The notes beneath the pieces are model-generated. The model saw only the letters and a program-made list of their open reading frames with translations. It was not told where the DNA came from and made no database searches. The translations under genes were made by a program, and so were the position numbers. This document shows positions 47,161 to 55,664 of a DNA stretch of 64,000 nucleotides, piece by piece. Within the stretch, counting starts at the first letter, position 1. The number at the start of each line of letters is the position of its first letter. The stretch lies in contig CP084167.1 in assembly GCA_021513715.1 (NCBI GenBank), positions 1,066,571-1,130,570 on the forward strand. The letters run 5' to 3'. The stretch comes from Candidatus Heimdallarchaeum endolithica. GTDB lineage: Archaea; Asgardarchaeota; Heimdallarchaeia; Heimdallarchaeales; Heimdallarchaeaceae.

Positions 47161-48919
47161 AGATTTAATGCTTGATAAGATCAATAGTACAGAAAATATT
47201 CCTGTTCCAAAAGGAATAATCAACCAAGTCATTGGACAAGATAAAGCGATAGAAATCATAAAAATTGCAGCAAAAGAAAGGAGGAATGTCTTACTACTCG
47301 GTAATCCGGGTACAGGAAAATCAATGTTAGGAAAAGCTTATGCTGAATTAATGGATAAAGAACCAAGACCTGATATTCTTATTTACCCTAATCATGATGA
47401 CCCTAATTCTCCTGAAGTAATAGAAGTTGAAGCAGGTTTAGGCTTACCTATTGTCAAAGAATTTAAGAGAATATATGCAAAAGAAAGTTATAAACAAAAG
47501 ATAAAACAGCGAGTTCCATCTATTTTAATTGCTCTTATTTACTTAATTTACACTATCTTTGCTGGAAGGTTTGAGATTACTTCTTTTTTGTTTACTGTTC
47601 TCGTCATAATTTCTCTAGAGATGATTTTTTCTACGCAAAAGAAAGTAGATAAGAGATTAATTGTTCCAAATTTAATAATCAAAGAGGAAGAGAATGAAGA
47701 AGAGGAAGAAATAGAGGAAGAGGAAGAATTAGAAGAGGAAAAAGATAACCATCTAACAAATGGCTTCAGTTCTAGATTTATTGATGCCACAGGAGTAGAA
47801 GTAGGAAGACTTTTGGGTGATGTTAAACATGACCCTTATGAAACTGGAGGATTGGGCACACCTCCTCACGAGAGAGTTATGCCTGGTGCTATTCATCTTG
47901 CTAATAAAGGAGTTCTATTTATTGATGAAATAGGCGGTTTATCTTATGAAGAACAGATCTCTCTACTAACTGCAATGCAAGAGAGAAGGTTTCCTATAAC
48001 TGGAAGGAGTACAGGTTCTTCATCTTCATTAATCCAGACTCAACCAATACCATGTGATTTTGCTCTTGTTGCTGCAGGAAACTATGAAACTATAGAGTTC
48101 TTGCATCCAGCTTTTAGAAGTAGGTTTCTAGGTTATGGTTATGAAGTAAAAATGAATGATTCTATGCCAGATACCCCTGAAAATAGACAAAAAATTGCTC
48201 AATTCATAGCACAAGAAGTAAAGAAAGATAAAAAATTGATTCATTTCAAGAAAGAAGCTGTAGCAGAAATAATAAAAATCGCACAAGAGTTGAGCCCAAA
48301 AAAAGATACATTAACACTCTCATTAAGGAAATTAGGGGGTTATGTTCGAGCAGCTAGTGATATAGCTAAGAATAGTAAGAAGCAATTTGTAGAAAAAAGC
48401 GATGTTAAAAAAGCATTTGAGATTTTACAACCAATAGAAGCGCAAGATATTATAAAAATAGAAAAACAAGCGCTAGAAGGATATCAAAAGGAGGGAGTAA
48501 TTTACATTCCTTCTGAAAAAGAAGCTTCTAATGCAATTGGAATATTAAAAACAGTAGTTCTAGACAATAACCAAGTTAATGAAATAGTTATTCTTGGAAG
48601 AGAAAAAGACGAATATACTCTTTCCCAGATAAAAATTGCACAAACAATAATACATAAACTATATCCAGAAAAAGGAATATTCAATAAGCAAATCATTGTT
48701 GAATTTGAAGGAGAAGCAAAGAGAATCAAGGAAGGAATAGGTTTAGCTATATACCTTAGTATAATATCTGCAATCGGTTTGATAAAGATAAAAAAGAATG
48801 AGACTGCAATTGGAGATCTAGATATACTAGGAAACATTATTACTCCTTCTTATCCTTCAGTGAGAACGGCTAATGCTAAAAGAATAGGACTTAAAGAGAT
48901 AGAGAAAATAGAAATATAA
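47153..48919 (+). CDS. Membrane-anchored LonB-like AAA+ protein with degenerate protease domain
   Basis: 588 residues. Walker A GNPGTGKS (50-57), two membrane helices inserted after it (about 122-160, the archaeal LonB hallmark), a Glu-rich insert (about 178-197), then VMPGAIHLANKGVLFIDEIG (Walker B 254-261) and sensor/arginine elements. The C-terminal protease-like part is short and altered. Where LonB has the catalytic Ser in EGDSASIS, this protein has IKEGIGLA (Gly near 528), and the Lys of GGVTQKIEA corresponds to about Arg571 in SVRTANAK. ATP hydrolysis should be intact and proteolysis lost, leaving an unfolding or remodelling motor. It overlaps the pseudo-subtilase gene by 8 bases, so they are partners. 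Confidence 0.82.
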   Translation: MSEDLMLDKINSTENIPVPKGIINQVIGQDKAIEIIKIAAKERRNVLLLGNPGTGKSMLGKAYAELMDKEPRPDILIYPNHDDPNSPEVIEVEAGLGLPIVKEFKRIYAKESYKQKIKQRVPSILIALIYLIYTIFAGRFEITSFLFTVLVIISLEMIFSTQKKVDKRLIVPNLIIKEEENEEEEEIEEEEELEEEKDNHLTNGFSSRFIDATGVEVGRLLGDVKHDPYETGGLGTPPHERVMPGAIHLANKGVLFIDEIGGLSYEEQISLLTAMQERRFPITGRSTGSSSSLIQTQPIPCDFALVAAGNYETIEFLHPAFRSRFLGYGYEVKMNDSMPDTPENRQKIAQFIAQEVKKDKKLIHFKKEAVAEIIKIAQELSPKKDTLTLSLRKLGGYVRAASDIAKNSKKQFVEKSDVKKAFEILQPIEAQDIIKIEKQALEGYQKEGVIYIPSEKEASNAIGILKTVVLDNNQVNEIVILGREKDEYTLSQIKIAQTIIHKLYPEKGIFNKQIIVEFEGEAKRIKEGIGLAIYLSIISAIGLIKIKKNETAIGDLDILGNIITPSYPSVRTANAKRIGLKEIEKIEI

Positions 48920-49042
48920 TTTACTTACTTTTTTCTATCTTTTCTTATTTTTCAATAATTTTTTTTAGATAGTAATTGCAGATAAAAAATACTGTATTGG
49001 ACAAATGTTAAAAAGAATAAAACATGTTTACTATCTGAAAAA

Positions 49043-50071
49043 ATGAATGAACAAAATGAGATCACTTCAGAAGGGGAGTTACTAAACGAAAGAGGACATC
49101 TAAATTACAAAGGGTGGGCAAGGAAACCTTATCTCAAGTATAATAGAGAAAATATAGGAAAAAAGTGGTTTAGGATAAAAGAATGGGATTATTATGCAAT
49201 TATGCATCCTGATTATGCAATTTCTTTCACTATTGCCGACTTAGGCATTATGGGAATATATAATGTTGTCTGGATTGATTTTAAAGAGAAGAATTTTGTT
49301 ACAGGAGAAGAGTCAAAGTTATTTACAAAAGGGCAAACAAACTTACCCATTTCTTCGGAGAAAGGAGATATCCACTACAAAGGTAAAAACTTCAAAATTA
49401 GCATTTTAAAGAAAGATAATCAACGAATTATTAATTTTGACTTTTCTAATTTTACAAAAAATTCAGATATAAGTGGAGAACTTGTTCTTTATCAAGACCC
49501 AAATATGGATACAATGGTTATCGCCACTCCTTGGAAAAACAATCCTAAATGCTTCTACTATAATCAAAAAATCAACTGCATGCCTACTGAAGGAATAGTA
49601 AAATATGTTAATAAAGAGTATAGCTTTAAAAAAGAGAATAGTTTTGCAGTCTTGGATTGGGGAAGGGGAGTTTGGCCTTATAAAGACATCTGGTACTGGG
49701 GTTCAGCTTCAGGAATACAAGATGGTGTTTCTGTAGGTTTTAATATTGGATATGGTTTTGGTGACACTTCTGCAGCAACAGAGAACATTTTTTATTACGA
49801 TAACAAAGGACACAAACTTGATCAAGTAACCTTTCATATCGACGAATCTGATTACTTGAAACCTTGGAAATTCACAAGTAATGATGGAAGATTTGAGATG
49901 GATTTCGAACCCATTATAGACAGAAATTCAAAAGTAAACTTGTTAATTTTCAAATCAATTCAACATCAAGTTTTTGGATATTTTACTGGAAAAGTCATTT
50001 TAGATGATGGAACAGAGGTTAAAGTAGACAAATTATTAGGTTTTGCTGAGAAAGTGATTAATCGGTGGTAA
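49043..50071 (+). CDS. DUF2804 family protein
   Basis: 342 residues, the usual family length. Diagnostic segments are LNYKGWARKPYLKYNR near the N-terminus and AVLDWGRGVWPYKDIWYWGS in the middle, a nearly invariant DUF2804 signature, with a beta-rich remainder (lipocalin/CrtC-like architecture). No signal peptide or membrane segment. The biochemical role of the family is not established; the fold suggests binding of a hydrophobic ligand. Stands alone after the surface operon with its own ATG preceded by an AT-rich gap of about 120 bases. Confidence 0.8.
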   Translation: MNEQNEITSEGELLNERGHLNYKGWARKPYLKYNRENIGKKWFRIKEWDYYAIMHPDYAISFTIADLGIMGIYNVVWIDFKEKNFVTGEESKLFTKGQTNLPISSEKGDIHYKGKNFKISILKKDNQRIINFDFSNFTKNSDISGELVLYQDPNMDTMVIATPWKNNPKCFYYNQKINCMPTEGIVKYVNKEYSFKKENSFAVLDWGRGVWPYKDIWYWGSASGIQDGVSVGFNIGYGFGDTSAATENIFYYDNKGHKLDQVTFHIDESDYLKPWKFTSNDGRFEMDFEPIIDRNSKVNLLIFKSIQHQVFGYFTGKVILDDGTEVKVDKLLGFAEKVINRW

Positions 50072-50091
50072 AGAGAAATGAATTAAAGCTG

Positions 50092-50559
50092 TTATACTCT
50101 TTTTTGAATAATGTGTAAATCGATATTTAATTCAGTTATTATTTTTCTTTGTGTTTGGGATGATAATTCTTTTTCTTCTAGAAAGTAAGCTGGTATTTTA
50201 TAGATTTTAGCTATTGCTAAATTAAAACAATCAGGTAGCGCAATAGGGATTTTGCATTTTATCAAAGCTGCAAGTTCATCAATTTCATCATTAGATACAA
50301 TAATAAAAGAATTTACAAGGCTGCTTACATACTCTTTTGCTTTTTTCCAGCCCTTTATTCTACAACTTATATACAAAAGTTCCGTTTTTGTCAAAAAAGA
50401 AATGAATATTTGTTTATAATTATGATTTTGGAATAATTCTGAATTCAAATAATTAAAATATTTTCTTGAATCTTTTTTTGTCTTGTCTAAAGTCAAATAC
50501 TCCAACAGAACACCAGTATCCACAACTGCAGCTTTAGCTTTTAGGGAGCGACTAGTCAT
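50092..50559 (-). CDS. vapC: PIN-domain toxin, VapC-like
   Basis: About 155 residues of PIN fold: AAVVDTGVLLEYL carries the first metal-binding Asp, FLTKTELLYI the Glu, and IALPDCFNLAIAK the third acidic residue. VapC toxins are Mg-dependent RNases that usually cut tRNA or rRNA. ATG 50559 overlaps the antitoxin's stop, the standard coupling; the longer reading from 50631 would lie within the antitoxin gene. Slightly longer than a minimal VapC. Held in check by the RHH protein encoded upstream. Confidence 0.85.
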   Translation of the reverse strand: MTSRSLKAKAAVVDTGVLLEYLTLDKTKKDSRKYFNYLNSELFQNHNYKQIFISFLTKTELLYISCRIKGWKKAKEYVSSLVNSFIIVSNDEIDELAALIKCKIPIALPDCFNLAIAKIYKIPAYFLEEKELSSQTQRKIITELNIDLHIIQKRV

Positions 50560-50788
50560 TTTCTCTATATTCCTTCCGTAAATTAGCGTATATTTCTTTG
50601 GCTTCAGTCTCAAGCGTTCCTGCAAATTCACTTAATACTTTTTTTGGAAAGGTGGATTCATTTTTTTCTAATAAATATTCTATAACCTCATCATAACTTA
50701 AACGACGACCTAATTCTCTTTCTAATTTGTTTTTTATATTAAAGAGAGCTTCTTTTGTCTCTTTCTTTATTTGAATTGTCGTTGACAT
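50552..50788 (-). CDS. vapB: VapB-like antitoxin
   Basis: About 78 residues. N-terminal TTIQIKKETKEALFNIKN followed by RRLSYDEVIEYLLEK is a ribbon-helix-helix DNA-binding domain; the charged C-terminal part (LETEAKEIYANLRKEYREND) would cover the toxin. ATG 50788 chosen; GTG 50794 lies inside the operator. The palindrome at 50794-50808 immediately upstream is the likely autoregulation site. Confidence 0.82.
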   Translation of the reverse strand: MSTTIQIKKETKEALFNIKNKLERELGRRLSYDEVIEYLLEKNESTFPKKVLSEFAGTLETEAKEIYANLRKEYREND

Positions 50789-50793
50789 ATACA

Positions 50794-50808
50794 CTATAGT
50801 AACTATAG
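50794..50808. promoter_or_regulatory. VapBC operator palindrome
   Basis: CTATAGTAACTATAG is a perfect 7-base dyad around one central base, ending six bases before the antitoxin ATG and overlapping its TATA-like region. This is the expected position for repression by a ribbon-helix-helix antitoxin. Confidence 0.65.
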
Positions 50809-51231
50809 CTTCATTAGCATTAATAGTTTTCGTAATAGTTAACTTAAATCAATTCTTTCGGTTGCAGCTCGTTTTAATAGGTTCATATTGCTAATTCTTC
50901 TTTTTCTTCTTCCATTGATTCTACAAAAGTAAGTTCTTATTCTCGTCTGTCTGCTCTAAGAGCTTTAATAAATGTTTCTGAATATCTTTTACTGATTTTT
51001 CATATTATTTTTCTTAGGCTAATGTTTGTAAATCTGGTTCGTTAGAATCAATTTTTTTATTTCTGTTCGCATTTAGATGACCTAGTTAAAACTTGCAAGT
51101 TCATTTAATGCTTTAATAGTTATTCACTAATATCTATAGAAAAATAGTTTTATTATGCATTAGTAAAATAGACTCTTTGTATTAAAATTTCGTTAAAAAG
51201 TAAATTTAAAAAAGACTATAAAATCAAAGAA
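50809..51231. other. Non-coding stretch with a possible decayed minus-strand gene
   Basis: No intact frame. On the minus strand, about 50930-51060 reads as EPDLQTLA, stop, then a stretch including SVKDIQKHLLKLLEQTDENK before another stop, which looks like damaged coding sequence of unknown family. AATTTAAAAAA at about 51200-51211 is a possible TATA box for the AEC gene, predicting a nearly leaderless transcript. Weak evidence throughout. Confidence 0.3.
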
Positions 51232-52176
51232 ATGAGATTAATGCATTATATTACTGAACTAGCTATTAGAATAGGTATTATCTACGGAGGAATATTAGCT
51301 GGTTTTCTTCTCCAATTTTTAAAAAACTCTGAAAAATTAAGTAAATGGTTGACTTTCATTGGTTTAAATATTCTTACTCCTGTTCTTCTCATTTTTGTAA
51401 TGTTAGGAATTGATGATACATCAATATCTTGGGGTTATATTGTACTAGTTGGTATTCTAACTTGCATTTTTTCTATGATTATAGATTGGTTGTGGATACG
51501 AAACAGACTAGATATGACTAATGCACGAAAAGGAGCTGAAATTAGTGCAGTAAGTTTTATGAACAGTCTTTTTTACCCTTTTCCAATAATCATAGGTTTA
51601 GTAGGTAATGATGGATTACTCGCTGCTTCTATTTTTCTAATAGTTAATGTGATCCTTAGAAACAGTTTGGGCGTTTTTATTGGCATTTATTTTGGTTCTA
51701 CTGAAGGAAAGTCTTTATGGAAAATAATGAGAGGGATGCTCTTATTTCCACCTTCTATAGGTTTAATAATCGGAGCGATCTTGAGAGTTATTTTAGGAAA
51801 CGTTGTTCCAAATAACATAGGAGTAGATATTTTCAGAGATGTAACAATGTTTTTAATGTTAGCTTTAGTAGGATTAAAGTTCAGATTCCCAAAAAAACAA
51901 GAATGGAAAGAAGCAGCTATCAGTCGAGGAGTAATCACCAGATTTGGAGGAGGGTTATTAGCAACAATACCCATATTTTTCTTTCCTTTAGCAATTCCTG
52001 CTCAAGTTTCTTTAATAGTACAAAGTCTTTCTCCTCCTGCTGTAAATAATACTGCTTACGCCAACTATTTTAACTTAGATGGGACTATAACAAGCAGATA
52101 TATAACGATTTTAACATTAATTGGTTTGATTTTACTTCCCCTAGAAATCTTGGTTATAACTTATTTTGTTTTATAA
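51232..52176 (+). CDS. AEC family (auxin efflux carrier-like) transporter
   Basis: 314 residues in about ten membrane helices arranged as two five-helix halves. Typical AEC features are the N-terminal IGIIYGGILAGFLL, GLNILTPVLLIFVMLG, and near the C-terminus LSPPAVNNTAYANYFNLD followed by SRYITILT, where Pro and polar residues unwind a helix at the substrate site. In prokaryotes these proteins export or exchange organic acids or peptides with protons or cations; the substrate is not readable. A second ATG at 51241 is possible. A single gene with its own promoter. Confidence 0.78.
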   Translation: MRLMHYITELAIRIGIIYGGILAGFLLQFLKNSEKLSKWLTFIGLNILTPVLLIFVMLGIDDTSISWGYIVLVGILTCIFSMIIDWLWIRNRLDMTNARKGAEISAVSFMNSLFYPFPIIIGLVGNDGLLAASIFLIVNVILRNSLGVFIGIYFGSTEGKSLWKIMRGMLLFPPSIGLIIGAILRVILGNVVPNNIGVDIFRDVTMFLMLALVGLKFRFPKKQEWKEAAISRGVITRFGGGLLATIPIFFFPLAIPAQVSLIVQSLSPPAVNNTAYANYFNLDGTITSRYITILTLIGLILLPLEILVITYFVL

Positions 52177-52382
52177 ATATCTTAACTAACGATAGAACTA
52201 AAAAAAATCAAAGAGCGTTTCTAAGCTTCAAAAACAAAATAGTGAAAAAGGATTAGAAAAAGGAGAAAAGGAAAGGCAAAATAACGTTTTAGAAAAAAGA
52301 AATTTAAAAAGACGGACTAATTAAGCATTCAAATTTGTTGTTTAAAAGAAATGTTTTTTAATAATAAATAGTTCATTTTACT

Positions 52383-53564
52383 ATGAAAATGCGTGAAATA
52401 ATTAAAAATGTATATTGGTTAGGAGCTGTTGATTGGGATAGAAGGCTTTTTGACTCCCTTATTCCTTTACCTGATGGAACAAGCTATAACGCTTACTTAA
52501 TTAAAGGAAAGGAAAAAACAGCGCTAATTGACTCTGTCGACCCACCAATGACAGAGAAACTATTAGAACAGCTAAGTTCTATTTCTCAAATAGATTACAT
52601 CATCTCCCATCACTCTGAACAGGATCATTCAGGAGCTATCCCTGCCGTTTTAGAGCTCTTTCCTTCTGCTACTGTACTTACTACAGAAAAAGGAAAAGAC
52701 ATGTTAACAAACCATCTTCTTATCCCAGAAGAACAGTTTAAAGTAGTTGAAGATGGAGAAGAAATATCCTTAGGTGATAAAACTTTACGTTTTATTCATA
52801 CTCCTTGGGTTCATTGGCCTGAAACAATGGTTAGTTATCTAGTTGAAGATAAAATTCTTTTCTCGTGTGATTTTTTTGGTTCTCATATAGCTACTACAGA
52901 CCTCTATGTCACTGACGAGGGGTTGGTCTACGAAGCTGCAAAAAGGTATTTTGCAGAAATAATGATGCCCTTTAGTAACATTATCAAGCGCAACATGACT
53001 AAAATTGCAGAGTTAAAAATAAAACTTATCTGTCCGAGTCATGGACCTATTTATGATAAACCAGAATTTATCCTCAATGCTTATGAAGAATGGATCTCTG
53101 ACAAAAGAGAGAATCTTGTAGTCATCCCTTACGTTTCTATGCACGGGACAACTAGAAAAATGGTAGAATACCTTGTAGGAAAATTAGCTGAAGAAGGTAT
53201 AACAGCTTATCAATTTGATTTAGTAGGAGGAGATATAGGAAAACTTGCAATAAACCTAGTGGGAGCAGCTACCGTTGTCCTTGGAACACCCACTATACAT
53301 GCAGGTCCCCATCCTCTTGCAGTTTATGCAACCTATCTACTAAATGCTATTAGGCCAAAAATAAAATTCATAACTGTAATAGGTTCCTACGGCTGGTTTT
53401 CAAATACTGTAAAACAAGTAGTTGCTATGGTTCCTAAATTAAAAAATGCTGAAATTTTAACACCAGTATACTGTAAAGGCTATCCAAAAGAGGAAGATTT
53501 CAAAGCGTTAGACCAGTTAGTGCAAACTATTGTAGAAAAACACAAATCCTTGAAATTACTCTAA
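52383..53564 (+). CDS. fprA: Flavodiiron protein (oxygen/NO reductase), FprA-like
   Basis: 393 residues: an N-terminal metallo-beta-lactamase-type diiron domain (about 1-245) and a C-terminal flavodoxin domain (about 250-393). Iron ligands are H77-x-E79-x-D81-H82 in ISHHSEQDHSG, a His in TPWVHWPE, Asp in LFSCDFFGSH and His in ICPSHGP. The FMN-binding loop is YVSMHGTTRKM. It reduces O2 to water (or NO to N2O) in the cytoplasm with electrons from F420H2 or rubredoxin, protecting anaerobes from oxygen. No rubredoxin domain is fused and none is encoded next door. It suggests an anaerobic or microaerobic organism. Confidence 0.93.
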   Translation: MKMREIIKNVYWLGAVDWDRRLFDSLIPLPDGTSYNAYLIKGKEKTALIDSVDPPMTEKLLEQLSSISQIDYIISHHSEQDHSGAIPAVLELFPSATVLTTEKGKDMLTNHLLIPEEQFKVVEDGEEISLGDKTLRFIHTPWVHWPETMVSYLVEDKILFSCDFFGSHIATTDLYVTDEGLVYEAAKRYFAEIMMPFSNIIKRNMTKIAELKIKLICPSHGPIYDKPEFILNAYEEWISDKRENLVVIPYVSMHGTTRKMVEYLVGKLAEEGITAYQFDLVGGDIGKLAINLVGAATVVLGTPTIHAGPHPLAVYATYLLNAIRPKIKFITVIGSYGWFSNTVKQVVAMVPKLKNAEILTPVYCKGYPKEEDFKALDQLVQTIVEKHKSLKLL

Positions 53565-53603
53565 ATTCTACAAAGGTTTAAATAATTTATCATTAATAAA
53601 TTT

Positions 53604-54239
53604 TTATTTTTTTTCGTATATCTCATCTATAAAATTTTTTACAAAAGGCATTTTTTCTATGGATCTAACAATAGATTCCTTTTTAATATCTTCTAGAGCA
53701 ACTCTATTATAGAGGTATCCTACCATAGAACCGAGTTTTTCTTTCCAAGGAGAACGAATACAAGCGATTCTATTAGTTAGTATTTGAATAGAGTATTTTT
53801 TTTGAATACTATATATTTGATTTATGTTTGCAAAGGCTATTTGATTGTTAAATCGAGGTAAAGGAGAGAGAAAAAACAAAAATCGTTTTGTATTAGATGA
53901 CAACTTCAAAATCCTTTGGATAATTGAATCTAATAAATTCTTAGGTGGTTTGTTATTTGAATATTTTATTTTATATTGATTGATGATATCCTCTAAAATC
54001 TGATCTAATGTGAATATAGGAGAATAAGTAATATAATCAAGATCTTTTGGATTCTTTAAATCACAAGTGTAAGTTAAAACAATAAAAGCTGCTTCTTTAG
54101 GTTTTATAGGCTGCAATGCCTCAGATTCAAAGCTGGTAAAAATATCACCCTGACAAAGATGGTCTGGGTGATCTTGAATTTCCAAATACATTCGAGGAAA
54201 TTCCAAATGAATCAACACCCTAATCTGTTTCTTCGTCAT
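53604..54239 (-). CDS. Unknown protein of TIGR04255-associated module
   Basis: About 211 residues with no membrane helix. The segment QGDIFTSFESEAL and AAFIVLTYTCDLKNPKDLDY (a TCDL motif) resembles uncharacterised proteins, often found in accessory or defence-like islands, that begin with a small beta-barrel and a conserved TCDL. The start is uncertain: ATG 54239 lies 19 bases inside the previous gene; TTG or ATT codons near 54207-54213 after AGGGTG are alternatives. It is the last of three genes packed with overlaps. No function known. Confidence 0.5.
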   Translation of the reverse strand: MTKKQIRVLIHLEFPRMYLEIQDHPDHLCQGDIFTSFESEALQPIKPKEAAFIVLTYTCDLKNPKDLDYITYSPIFTLDQILEDIINQYKIKYSNNKPPKNLLDSIIQRILKLSSNTKRFLFFLSPLPRFNNQIAFANINQIYSIQKKYSIQILTNRIACIRSPWKEKLGSMVGYLYNRVALEDIKKESIVRSIEKMPFVKNFIDEIYEKK

Positions 54240-54588
54240 CTTCAAAGAGAGATAGAGGAAGGTGAAATTCATGGGTTCTTGCTTCAATGATCTCATTAAT
54301 TTTATTAGAAAGTTTTTCAATTTCAGTTTTTAATTCGTTAATTCTTTTACTTGATTCATTGACCAAAAGTTGATATTTTTCTGATAATTGAGAATACTGT
54401 TCTGATAGCTGATACAGTTTTTCTGAAAGATATTTATTTTGTGCCTTTAGAAGTTCAATTAAACCTTTTTCGGAAATAACCTCTTCTGTTGAAGATGCAT
54501 TATTATCAATTAATAAGCTAATATCATTGTCTTGAAATTCACTTGTTTTTTCTTTTTCAATATTATATTTGTTCACTTGAATTGACAA
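54220..54588 (-). CDS. Short coiled-coil protein of TIGR04255-associated module
   Basis: About 122 residues. The middle (KAQNKYLSEKLYQLSEQYSQ and onward to about residue 100) has clear heptads and should form a coiled coil. Start TTG 54588 is preferred to GTG 54597, because GGGTGA containing that GTG is an ideal binding site five bases before the TTG. Lies between a TIGR04255-family gene and a TCDL-motif gene with overlaps on both sides, so it probably bridges the two proteins. Confidence 0.5.
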   Translation of the reverse strand: MSIQVNKYNIEKEKTSEFQDNDISLLIDNNASSTEEVISEKGLIELLKAQNKYLSEKLYQLSEQYSQLSEKYQLLVNESSKRINELKTEIEKLSNKINEIIEARTHEFHLPLSLFEDDEETD

Positions 54589-54593
54589 ATAAT

Positions 54594-55310
54594 TCACCCT
54601 TTTGTTCTCTCAATAAACTTTTTTTTAATATTCTCTTTAAAAACTGATAAAAGTTCTTTATGTAAATTATCAATAATAGAATTGACTTTTGAAATTTCTC
54701 CTTCAATCTCTGTATAGGCATCAATATCAATTCTGTAGGTATACTGACCTAAATTATCCTTGATAAGTAAATTCCATAAAGTTATTTTATATTTGTCTGA
54801 AGACCATCTATACTCTGATTGAAACTGGTAAGGAGGATGATTTTCTATAACATCAACAGATATCACAGGATTAAATAGTTCCAATAGTTCTTCGATAAGA
54901 TCATTTTTTTCTAAAGGAATATCATTAGTGTATCTGATACCTACTCGTGTATAACGATCTATTTTACAGAGTTTAAAGAACTCAAGAAGATACTTATTAA
55001 TGTCAGCTTTAAATGCATTATACCCAGGATATTTTGATAAGATATACACTAATCTATTTACATTTACCTTTATTTTTTTATTATTGTCTTTTGATGTAAA
55101 AATCCATTCATTCAATTCAGCAGGAGGGTTGGGAAGAATTCCTGCAAGACCACTTAAATCTATTTCTAAATTCGGAAATTCATTCCTAATCTTTGCTTGG
55201 TATTCAGGAATTTTGTTTCTTGTAATTAATAGAGTAGGAAATCTAATATCACATGCAACTGACACTAAATAATTTGACTTTAAATTTGATAATGAGGAAA
55301 CTGATTCCAT
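54594..55310 (-). CDS. TIGR04255 family protein
   Basis: About 238 residues. The N-terminal YLVSVACDIRFPTLLI with KIRNEFP, then NRLVYILSKYPGYNAFKADI, YTRVGIRYTNDIPL, a NPVISVD stretch and closing YRIDIDAYTE with NSIIDNLHKELLSVFKENI follow the TIGR04255 pattern in order. These sporadically distributed proteins have no proven function. Start ATG 55310 follows GTGA; the GTG at 55319 is part of that site. First gene of a three-gene minus-strand module (coiled coil, TCDL protein), probably acquired as a unit. Confidence 0.7.
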   Translation of the reverse strand: MESVSSLSNLKSNYLVSVACDIRFPTLLITRNKIPEYQAKIRNEFPNLEIDLSGLAGILPNPPAELNEWIFTSKDNNKKIKVNVNRLVYILSKYPGYNAFKADINKYLLEFFKLCKIDRYTRVGIRYTNDIPLEKNDLIEELLELFNPVISVDVIENHPPYQFQSEYRWSSDKYKITLWNLLIKDNLGQYTYRIDIDAYTEIEGEISKVNSIIDNLHKELLSVFKENIKKKFIERTKG

Positions 55311-55664
55311 TAACTTCACTATTATTATTAACTAATATAATCTTCAAAAGAACTTATTTGAACCTTTTTATATTTAGTACTTGTTCTACACAAAAATTTT
55401 TTTAAATAATAAAAAAGATTGAGGAACTGTATTCCTCCTAATTAATAGCACATCTATTGCTTTACTATTAATAGATTTCAGTAGTAATTTACAAATAAAA
55501 AGAGAAAATGGGTATTTCTTCTCTTTTCTTTTTTGTAATATTAAAAAACTAATTTTTCAGAAATTCTCTTATTTTAGAGCTTTGAAAATGTAATTCAATG
55601 AAACTTTCTAATTCTAAAAATCAAATGGTAATAATTAAATAAGATTTATTTGAATTGACATTAA
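55311..55664. other. Spacer with two hairpins, no gene
   Basis: Contains GAGGAA/TTCCTC (hairpin 55421-55437), a CTATTAATAG palindrome near 55485, and a longer hairpin AAAAGAGAA/TTCTCTTTT (55498-55527) followed by six T on the plus strand, which would act as a terminator for a plus-strand transcript although no plus-strand gene precedes it. No convincing reading frame. A small RNA between the hairpins is possible but unsupported. Confidence 0.4.

Noticed and set aside
47153..48919. Active Lon protease
   Set aside because: AAA+ motifs are present but the positions of the catalytic Ser and Lys appear to be Gly and Arg, and the domain is shortened.
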